Shown here piece by piece: positions 1-4,202 of a stretch of 5,468 nt of DNA. The notes beneath the pieces are model-generated. The model searched no databases. It saw nothing but the letters and a program-made list of their open reading frames with translations, and had not been told where the DNA came from. A program made the position numbers and the translations under genes. The stretch covers positions 1 to 5,468 of the forward strand of contig JAUWQS010000136.1 in assembly GCA_030610915.1 (NCBI GenBank), written 5' to 3'. This DNA is from Pseudomonadota bacterium. Lineage in GTDB: Bacteria; Desulfobacterota; Syntrophia; Syntrophales; JADFWA01. How positions within the stretch are numbered: the stretch's first letter is position 1; each line of letters starts with the position of its first letter.

Positions 1-99
1 CGAAGCGAATCCACCGAAAGCCTTTTGTGGCTATGCCAGCACAGCGAAGAACGATTGGCAGGGATGAAACGATTTGACAGTATCAAAGCATGAAGGCCG
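1..99. other. Left-edge sequence without recognisable gene
   Basis: This stretch is open on the minus strand in the same frame as the hsdS remnant, but the reading no longer resembles a type I specificity subunit. It lies beyond the AATTTCY tandem repeat where TRD2 similarity ends, so it is probably foreign or rearranged sequence that replaced the 3' end of hsdS. I see no start codon with a ribosome binding site, no tRNA fold and no clear transposon end. It may continue a repeat or gene lying outside the window. Confidence 0.4.
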
Positions 100-127
100 A
101 ATTTCCAATTTCTAATTTCTAATTTCC
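100..127. repeat. Four tandem AATTTCY heptamers
   Basis: Four perfect head-to-tail 7-bp units read AATTTCC, AATTTCT, AATTTCT, AATTTCC. They sit where the recognisable TRD2 reading of hsdS ends, so they mark the breakpoint at which the gene lost its 3' end. The units are AT-rich and differ only at the seventh base. Whether the repeat caused the rearrangement or arrived with it cannot be told from this window. Confidence 0.8.
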
Positions 128-437
128 GTGAACGCTTACAATAATCTTTTGGGATAACGCTGTTGATTTGTTGGTTCGTTTGGGACTTTTCTGATGTTAA
201 GATAACCAGTTCAAGTGTAGCAATACAACTAACACAAATACTTTTCGGAGGAAGAAACTTCTTGGATTGTGTATTTGCACCCTTTGTTGACAGGTATTTT
301 CCTGTCTGTGTTACAAATACTTTTCCATGCATATCTGGAGTTGTTATGAATGGAATTTCTCCACCATAATTCTCAGGATCTTTTGTTGGCGGTGTTTCCC
401 CACAAATGACCTCACCAAGGTCAGAAACAACTCCAAT
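128..437 (-). pseudogene. Untranslated TRD2 remnant of type I HsdS
   Basis: Reading on in frame past the amber codon at 438-440 gives about 103 codons without another stop that look like a type I target-recognition domain. They start IGVVSDLGEVICGETPPTKD, followed by NYGGEIPFITTPDMHG, a LPPKSICVSCIAT segment and SQTNQQINSVIPKD. This is the usual order for an HsdS TRD: G-G-TP loop, IPFIT/PWLT, LPPxS, then TNQ. The N-terminal half of TRD2 is thus present, while the second half and the distal conserved helix are missing. Similarity stops near 140, just before the AATTTCY repeat. The block is AT-rich: I counted about 36% GC over 181-300, against 55% over 661-720 in the upstream part of the gene. 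It would only be made by stop readthrough, and otherwise it is a fossil. Confidence 0.75.
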
Positions 438-1481
438 CTACCATCCCCTCGGAATCTGTCCCAGTTCGGAATCTTCAAAGCTATCGGGGAAGAAGTTGAG
501 AATTTCCGGGGTCATGTAGGGGCAGACCTTCTTGTCTGCCCCTTTTGTGGGCGACCACACAGTGTCGCCCCTACGGGCGTGGACGGGGTCGAAATCGACA
601 AACCAGCTCTTGAAGATGGCGCGGGCCATGGACTCCAGCGTTTCATTCATCTTGTGGTTTAGTTCGATCTTGTCGTCCAGTGAACCGAGAATGTGGGCGA
701 TGGCGCGTTGGTCCGAAAGTGGTGGTATCAGGAACTCCAGTGATTTCAGTGTGCTGCCTGAAAGTTCCTGAAAGGTCGAGGCCGACGCATGTTGTTTCAG
801 GTAGTCGGTGTTGCCAAGCAGCAAGTAGAAAACGAATTCCGGGTCGAACCCATCTTTGACAATCAAGCTGCGAAACCACTGATTTGTCGATAGTGGAACC
901 TTAGCAATCGCGAGATAGCCGACAGGCGAGCGGCTTGTCAGTAAAATGGTCTTGGGCGGGAGCATACGGGCACTGCTGTTCTGGAGGCCAGTCTCTGTAA
1001 TGTTCCTCTCACCATGCGAGATATACCGGGGATGATCTCCAGAAAGGTCTTTCGGCGTGAGCCATGGTATATCCCCCTCCCAGTATTCGTCTTTCTTCGT
1101 ATTAGGGGTTCCGCCGCCAATCACCTCGGCAAGCTCGGCGGCTTTATGGTAGCGCCATCCCTCGGGCATGGACTTATATTCATGGCGAGCTTGTATGGTG
1201 ACGTATTCCTCAAGGATGTGGTGGCGAAACTCAGGTGATATTCTGTGCCAATCCAGTAGATCAACAGTAATGGGTACAGCCGAATTCTCAAAATCCCCTT
1301 TTAGCTTTGTGAGCAAACTTCGCGGAATTTTGGTATCTCCGACAACTACAAGGTCCAAGTCCGAATGAGACTTCGCCGTCCAGGTTACACGAGAGCCAAA
1401 AGCACGCACTTCGCAATCTGGCACACGTTTAGCCAGAATGCGCCTGATCGTCGTCAAGTTCTGTTGTGCGATATCAATCAT
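438..1481 (-). CDS. MNT nucleotidyltransferase (antitoxin) fused to truncated type I HsdS
   Basis: The product is 347 aa from an ATG at 1481 that overlaps the end of the HEPN gene by 8 nt (ATGATTGA). An earlier in-frame ATG at 1517 gives 359 aa but lies further inside the HEPN gene and has no ribosome binding site. Residues 1-97 form a minimal nucleotidyltransferase with the exact GSX10DXD motif (G29, S30, D41, D43) and a likely third carboxylate at D74; MntA/HI0073-type proteins of this kind act as antitoxins that adenylylate HEPN partners. From M105 (MPEGW) the chain becomes a type I specificity subunit: TRD1 with IGGGTPNT, GDIPWLTPKDL, LPPKTILLTSR and STNQ, then the conserved helix QRAIAHILGSLDDKIELNHK and AIFKSWFVDFDPV. 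A palindromic element is inserted in frame after DPVHA. The protein stops at an amber codon right after SELGQIPRGW, where TRD2 should begin, so it is about half an HsdS. HsdS would direct the DNA specificity of HsdM and HsdR. The fusion is what I see; that it still works as an antitoxin is inference. Confidence 0.85.
   Translation of the reverse strand: MIDIAQQNLTTIRRILAKRVPDCEVRAFGSRVTWTAKSHSDLDLVVVGDTKIPRSLLTKLKGDFENSAVPITVDLLDWHRISPEFRHHILEEYVTIQARHEYKSMPEGWRYHKAAELAEVIGGGTPNTKKDEYWEGDIPWLTPKDLSGDHPRYISHGERNITETGLQNSSARMLPPKTILLTSRSPVGYLAIAKVPLSTNQWFRSLIVKDGFDPEFVFYLLLGNTDYLKQHASASTFQELSGSTLKSLEFLIPPLSDQRAIAHILGSLDDKIELNHKMNETLESMARAIFKSWFVDFDPVHARRGDTVWSPTKGADKKVCPYMTPEILNFFPDSFEDSELGQIPRGW
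516..575. repeat. In-frame palindromic element inside hsdS (GTAGGGGC type)
   Basis: A 60-bp GC-rich block is bounded by the outer inverted repeat GTAGGGGC (516-523) and GCCCCTAC (567-574). Inside it are two hairpins: GGGGCAGAC/GTCTGCCCC (519-527 with 534-542) and GGGCGAC/GTCGCCC (549-555 with 564-570). It lies within hsdS and adds about 20 codons between FDPVHA and MTPEILNFF, a short linker in ordinary HsdS proteins. Its length keeps the frame. It resembles palindromic elements that insert into protein genes, such as the Rickettsia palindromic elements, in behaviour but not in sequence. Confidence 0.75.
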
Positions 1482-1893
1482 TCTTTTGTTCCAAGGCGTC
1501 GAATAGTCTTCGCGCATCCGGGAAAAATGTCTGAGCTACCTGGAATATTTCATCGGCGGCATCCTGATCGTAAGTATGCGATGTCTCGTCCCTTGCATCG
1601 TGATATTCCATCCACTGATCCACGTCGGCAATGAGAAGGCTTTCAGCACTCAAGCGGAAAAGTTCACGTCGTGTTACTCCATCCACATATGCCGCACCCA
1701 TGTTGGTTTCCAGCCAGCGTTTCATGAATTTCCAGCACAACTCATATGTGAACTCGAAATTCTGAATTACTCCTGCTTTTATTACTTCCATCTCATCGTC
1801 GCTCAGTATGCTCATCTTTTCCGATGCCGCAACATTCAAAGCCCTCTCAAGGGACATGACAGCCTTTTTCAAACTACCAAGATCAAGCGCCAT
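1474..1893 (-). CDS. HepT-like HEPN toxin / nucleotidyltransferase substrate-binding protein (HI0074 family)
   Basis: A 139-aa, mostly helical protein. I start it at the ATG at 1893 (MALDLGSLKKAV) because a full AAGGAGGT lies 4 nt upstream and this matches the usual N-terminus of the HI0074 (NTase_sub_bind) family; an earlier ATG at 1911 would add six residues without a good ribosome binding site. Near the C-terminus lies R101-DETS-H106-T-Y108, which fits the RX4HXY motif of HEPN RNases of the HepT type. There R and H form the ribonuclease site and the Tyr is the residue that a partner MNT protein adenylylates to silence the toxin. The length is normal and no frameshift or internal stop is seen, so the gene looks intact. 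Its stop overlaps the start of the MNT-HsdS gene, as in HepT/MntA operons. It lies between hsdM and hsdS, a common position for passenger genes in type I loci. RNase activity is inferred from the family. Confidence 0.88.
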   Translation of the reverse strand: MALDLGSLKKAVMSLERALNVAASEKMSILSDDEMEVIKAGVIQNFEFTYELCWKFMKRWLETNMGAAYVDGVTRRELFRLSAESLLIADVDQWMEYHDARDETSHTYDQDAADEIFQVAQTFFPDARRLFDALEQKND

Positions 1894-1897
1894 ACTG

Positions 1898-1905
1898 ACC
1901 TCCTT
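1898..1905 (-). promoter_or_regulatory. Strong ribosome binding site of the HEPN gene
   Basis: The minus strand reads AAGGAGGT followed by CAGT and the ATG at 1893, a full-length Shine-Dalgarno match with short spacing. This decides the start codon, since the in-frame ATG at 1911 lies upstream of it. Such a strong site suggests that HEPN translation does not depend on coupling to hsdM. Confidence 0.85.
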
Positions 1906-1913
1906 ACTCATTG

Positions 1914-2039
1914 TTATTGCAGAATCCTAAAACTTTCCTGCCTGTGCCGAGGCCTCGGCAATTGTGCCACAACTTGTGGCACTTTTTCGATAAGCTCCGG
2001 ATACTCACGATAAAAACGAACCGATGAATGCTCGGGGTA
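1914..2039 (-). pseudogene. Possible DUF1016-like (YhcG-type nuclease) gene remnant
   Basis: Between hsdM and the HEPN gene a 41-codon minus-strand reading, closed by stops at both ends and lacking a start codon, contains SSVRFYREYPELIEK followed by VPQVVAQLP. It resembles the N-terminal part of DUF1016 proteins, putative PD-(D/E)XK nucleases often found beside type I restriction-modification genes, in which an RFY-x-YP segment precedes a VAQ-x-PW segment. The expected Trp is Arg here, and the sequence then runs into palindromes. The match is short and made from memory, so it may be chance. If real, it is a small scrap of an accessory gene that once stood in the locus. Confidence 0.35.
1945..1982. 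repeat. Two adjacent perfect palindromes
   Basis: TGCCGAGGCCTCGGCA (1945-1960) is a perfect 16-bp palindrome. Three bases later comes a perfect 9-bp stem, GTGCCACAA/TTGTGGCAC (1964-1972 with 1974-1982), around a single C. On the plus strand the second stem is followed by five T, which looks like an intrinsic terminator, but no plus-strand gene ends here. On the minus strand it lies in the hsdM-HEPN gap and could slow or protect the transcript. Confidence 0.6.
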
Positions 2040-2067
2040 TTATTGGTTGCCATCTCCATATTGCCGT

Positions 2068-2739
2068 TCACTCACTTTCATGATTGTCCCCCCCATAACC
2101 CAGTGCCTCCAGGTTCTTCCTGATCGTAGTTTCAAGCTCGTCAGCCTTTGCAAATTGTTTATATAATGTGGCGGAGAGGTCTGTCATCTTTTTTTCAAAG
2201 GGTTCACCGTCGTCTTCTACTTCTTCGGCGCCCACATATCGGCCGGGGGTAAGGACATAGCCGTGTTCCTTGATCTCGTCGACAGCGGCACTCTTGCAGA
2301 AACCCGGCACGTCCTCATAAGGGCGAACACTTAGGTTCGCCCCTACATCCACCCCTACATCTCCACCTGCCTGTGCGTCACCGCACGCAGACAGGCGCCA
2401 GGCATGGTAGGTTCCGGCGATTCGGTGGATCTCGTCATCGGAAAGTTCACGGTGGACGCGATCGATCAATGTTCCCATCTTGCGGGCATCGATAAAGAGG
2501 GTCTGATCGCATCGGTTGCGGAATCTGCCGTTTTTCTTGTTTCGGGAGATAAACCAGAGACAGACGGGAATCTGGGTCGTATAAAAAAGCTGTCCCGGGA
2601 GGGCGATCATGCAATCCACAAGGTCTCCTTCGATGATGCTTTTTCGGATTTCGCCTTCGCTTGCTGTATTGGTGGACATGGAACCGTTGGCCATGACAAA
2701 CCCGGAAATCCCCGTCGGCGAAAGGTGATGGATGAAATG
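2068..2739 (-). pseudogene. 5'-truncated type I modification methyltransferase HsdM
   Basis: The readable fragment is 223 codons and begins [20 protein letters not shown], which in full-length HsdM lies just after the catalytic NPPF/Y region. A TAG stands immediately upstream (2740-2742), and no HsdM sequence can be read beyond it. The SAM-binding motif (DPACGSGG type) and NPPF/Y are therefore absent, leaving roughly the last two fifths of a protein usually near 500 aa. Recognisable parts in order are [71 protein letters not shown] and a C-terminal coiled region ending at GYGG. About 25 extra codons with palindromes interrupt the gene between YHAWR and YEDVPGF. An internal ATG at 2694 could start a 208-aa peptide but has no clear ribosome binding site. 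Methylation activity is impossible without the missing half. Confidence 0.85.
2320..2396. repeat. In-frame compound palindromic insertion inside hsdM
   Basis: About 75 bp separate the codons for YHAWR and YEDVPGF, which in ordinary HsdM lie only a few residues apart. The block holds a hairpin GGGCGAAC/GTTCGCCC (2321-2328 with 2335-2342) running into CCCCTAC. Next come two direct CCCCTACAT copies (2341-2348 region and 2352-2360), then a second hairpin: GCCTGT/ACAGGC outside (2369-2374 with 2391-2396) and GTGCG/CGCAC inside. It encodes a Gly/Val/Asp-rich stretch and keeps the frame. Its GCCCCTAC-type core is shared with the element at 516-575. Confidence 0.7.
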
Positions 2740-2765
2740 CTACTAACCAAAAGTGTATCTATAAA

Positions 2766-2776
2766 ATCACCTCCTT
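2766..2776 (-). promoter_or_regulatory. Orphan Shine-Dalgarno sequence
   Basis: The minus strand reads AAGGAGGTGAT, an 11-nt perfect complement of the 16S rRNA 3' end. It is followed about 3 nt later by ATAGATACAC rather than an ATG or GTG. It lies about 25 bp upstream of the point where hsdM similarity begins, and the reading it would open is out of frame with hsdM. It may be the leftover start region of a gene whose body was lost at this junction. Confidence 0.5.
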
Positions 2777-2817
2777 CCAACGGGTTATGTAGTTTTTGCC
2801 TCTGGTCACCCCCGGCC

Positions 2818-2852
2818 GTTGATCAGGCGGAGCGAAGTGGAGACTGATCAAC
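2818..2852. repeat. Inverted repeat GTTGATCAG...CTGATCAAC
   Basis: Two perfect 9-bp arms (2818-2826 and 2844-2852) are separated by 17 bp. There is no T-tract after either arm, so it is not a typical terminator. It lies in the gap beside the hsdM breakpoint and could be an end-proximal structure of a lost mobile element or an operator, but nothing visible decides between these. Confidence 0.55.
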
Positions 2853-3274
2853 TCTGCGATAACCTGATGAAAAAGCGAAGAAAAATCAATAAACAACAAA
2901 ATTTGCAGAAACCAAAAAACGGCCAGGCTTTTTCAGTCAGAGTTCATCGTAAGAAAAGGAAGAAAATAGTATTGGTAGGATTCTAAACCGGTGAAAATGG
3001 CTGGGAATTAGTTCGGTGGTGACACGCCAAAGCATTTACAATGCACGCTTAAGAATAAAGACTATCAAATGGAGAATATATAACAATGAGCGGAACACTT
3101 TCATACATAGCAGAATCGGGAAGCGTTGGCGATTACATCAACACCATATTGTCACCGAGTACGAGAAAGAACTCTGTATTACAGTGCACTTGAACTGCCT
3201 GCTGCAGGCAGGGATGTCCTCTCACCAGCTCACAAAACAGTGTGAAAATGGGGTGCGAAAGTTGAGTTATAAAC

Positions 3275-3304
3275 TTGACAAGAAGACCGCTAATGAGATA
3301 GGTT
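3275..3304 (+). promoter_or_regulatory. Possible sigma-70 promoter of rdgC-like gene
   Basis: A perfect TTGACA at 3275-3280 is followed after 18 bp by TAGGTT (3299-3304), a weak -10 box with three of six consensus bases. It lies about 30 bp before the chosen rdgC-like start, a sensible distance. The poor -10 keeps this tentative. Confidence 0.3.
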
Positions 3305-3334
3305 TTTTCATCAATCAAACACATGAGAAAAATT

Positions 3335-3934
3335 ATGGGCTTAATAAAAGGAACTTTAACATTATCAAAATATCGTGTAGTCGGCAGCCTGCCGGACAAT
3401 TTCAAGAACTTCATCGACAAGCAGATCAAGGTTTTTGCGTTTCGTGAACTACCGATGGGTGAAGGTGAAAAATCTTTTGGGTGGACGGGTCTTGAAAATG
3501 TTCTGGACACTAATTTCGAATACGCAAATTATTTGTTGGCTGATTATCTGATCTTCTCTCTCAGAATTGATCGTAAGATTATATCCCCGTCACTGCTCAA
3601 GCTAAAGGTCCTCGAAGCCGAAAGACAGCTCATCGCAGACAAAGGCAAGGATAAAATTTACAGAGAAGAGCGAGCCGAAATCAAGGAAAGGGTGTATCTC
3701 TCACTTTTGAGACAGACTCTACCAATACCATCCTTTCACGATATTTGCTGGAATGTATCTCAGGGTTGGCTTCTATTTGGTTCGCTCTCAGAAAAAGCAG
3801 GCGAGGATTTTGAGGATCTGTTCAAGAGAACCTTTAAACTAACCCTGCAGCGCTTTGTTCCATGGGATACAAAATATATGGATTTACAAACGGCTGAACG
3901 TATCGCTTCCATTAGTGCCACACATTTCAAATAG
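3335..3934 (+). CDS. RdgC-like recombination-associated protein, N-terminal-type
   Basis: A 199-aa protein. I chose the ATG at 3335 because MGLIKGTLTLSKYRVVG fits the family start; an in-frame ATG at 3323 would add four residues, and neither start has a strong ribosome binding site. Recognisable points are KSFGWTGLENVLD (about 46-58, the position of the conserved GW of RdgC), YLIFSLRIDRKIISPSLLK (about 71-89), a charged helix around KIYREERAEIKERV, and FGSLSEKAGEDFEDLFKRTF followed by FVPWD. In E. coli RdgC is a roughly 300-aa ring-shaped DNA-binding protein that limits RecA-driven recombination. This protein matches a divergent deltaproteobacterial branch and lacks the C-terminal part, which seems to be encoded by the next gene. 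It is cytoplasmic with no membrane segment. The family is assigned from remembered sequence pattern, and the role is inferred. A possible promoter lies just upstream. Confidence 0.7.
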   Translation: MGLIKGTLTLSKYRVVGSLPDNFKNFIDKQIKVFAFRELPMGEGEKSFGWTGLENVLDTNFEYANYLLADYLIFSLRIDRKIISPSLLKLKVLEAERQLIADKGKDKIYREERAEIKERVYLSLLRQTLPIPSFHDICWNVSQGWLLFGSLSEKAGEDFEDLFKRTFKLTLQRFVPWDTKYMDLQTAERIASISATHFK

Positions 3935-4202
3935 CTTAGGCTGCAGGTAGAAAGTAGTAGGAAAAACAACCTACACTCTACACGGCCACAGATTATGCTT
4001 TTTGAGCCGGTCAAAATATGTAGCGGAAGGCTTTAGCCTTCCATAAAGGGCATGAAAGTCGGAGTTAAAGCGTAGTTTTTTTGTGTACTTTGTGGTGAAA
4101 AAATACGACGGAAAAATCTCAAATTATGGCCGATTACCAGTATAATGGCCTTCTACATTCAGCCTTCAGTCTTCTACCTTCTTCAGCCTAACAGGGGTGA
4201 GA
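3935..4202. other. Repeat-bounded spacer between the two RdgC-like genes
   Basis: This 268-bp spacer has no convincing gene. It opens with TTAGGCTGCAGGTAGAA (3936-3952) and closes with TTCTACCTTCTTCAGCCTAA (4172-4191), imperfect inverted copies of each other (8 bp plus 8 bp matching around a 3-bp length difference). Between them are a short hairpin (4025-4042), a T-rich stretch near 4075-4100 and a CAGCCTTCAG motif at 4160-4169. The last bases provide the ribosome binding site of the next gene. The layout could be a small non-coding mobile element or repeated intergenic filler. Confidence 0.5.
4025..4042. repeat. Short palindrome GGAAGGCT/AGCCTTCC
   Basis: Two perfect 8-bp arms around two T form a REP-like hairpin, with no T-tract following. 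It sits about 90 bp after the rdgC-like stop and may protect the transcript end rather than terminate it. Confidence 0.5.

Larger units (their letters stand above)
2740..3334. other. Gene-poor gap between hsdM breakpoint and rdgC
   Basis: About 600 bp without a convincing gene. The left edge is the sharp loss of HsdM similarity. It then holds an orphan Shine-Dalgarno sequence on the minus strand (2766-2776), an inverted repeat (2818-2852), a 39-codon very basic plus-strand ORF (2867-2986), a 35-codon plus-strand ORF (3086-3193), a short palindrome CTGCCTG/CAGGCAG near 3198-3214, and a possible promoter before rdgC. Longer overlapping ORFs here, on both strands, have no protein-like pattern I recognise. 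It is probably a rearranged junction plus the rdgC upstream region. Confidence 0.5.

Noticed and set aside
100..127. CRISPR array
   Set aside because: The units are 7 bp, contiguous and without spacers, so this is a simple tandem repeat.
163..879. Several plus- and minus-strand ORFs of 60-110 codons overlapping hsdS
   Set aside because: They overlap well-recognised HsdS sequence in other frames and show no family pattern of their own.
1964..1987. Intrinsic terminator on the plus strand
   Set aside because: The stem plus five T looks right, but no plus-strand gene lies upstream, and the local genes run the other way.
1365..2013. Plus-strand ORFs of 89 and 145 codons opposite the HEPN/MNT genes
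   Set aside because: They are antisense to genes with clear motifs and strong translation signals, have odd composition (Cys/His-rich), and lack ribosome binding sites.
438..2739. A complete, working type I restriction-modification system
   Set aside because: No hsdR is in the window, hsdM lacks its catalytic half, and hsdS is interrupted and truncated.
2766..2776. Plus-strand ATCACCTCCTT as the 3' end of a 16S rRNA gene
   Set aside because: Only the 11-nt tail matches; the conserved 16S sequence upstream is absent. The same bases read on the minus strand are simply a Shine-Dalgarno sequence.
2404..2847. 147-codon plus-strand ORF opposite hsdM
   Set aside because: It is the antisense shadow of the HsdM fragment and crosses the breakpoint with no recognisable domain.
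3016..3510. Overlapping 143-codon plus-strand and 125-codon minus-strand ORFs before rdgC
   Set aside because: Both run into the rdgC-like gene in the wrong frame or strand, and neither looks like a known protein or has a good start.
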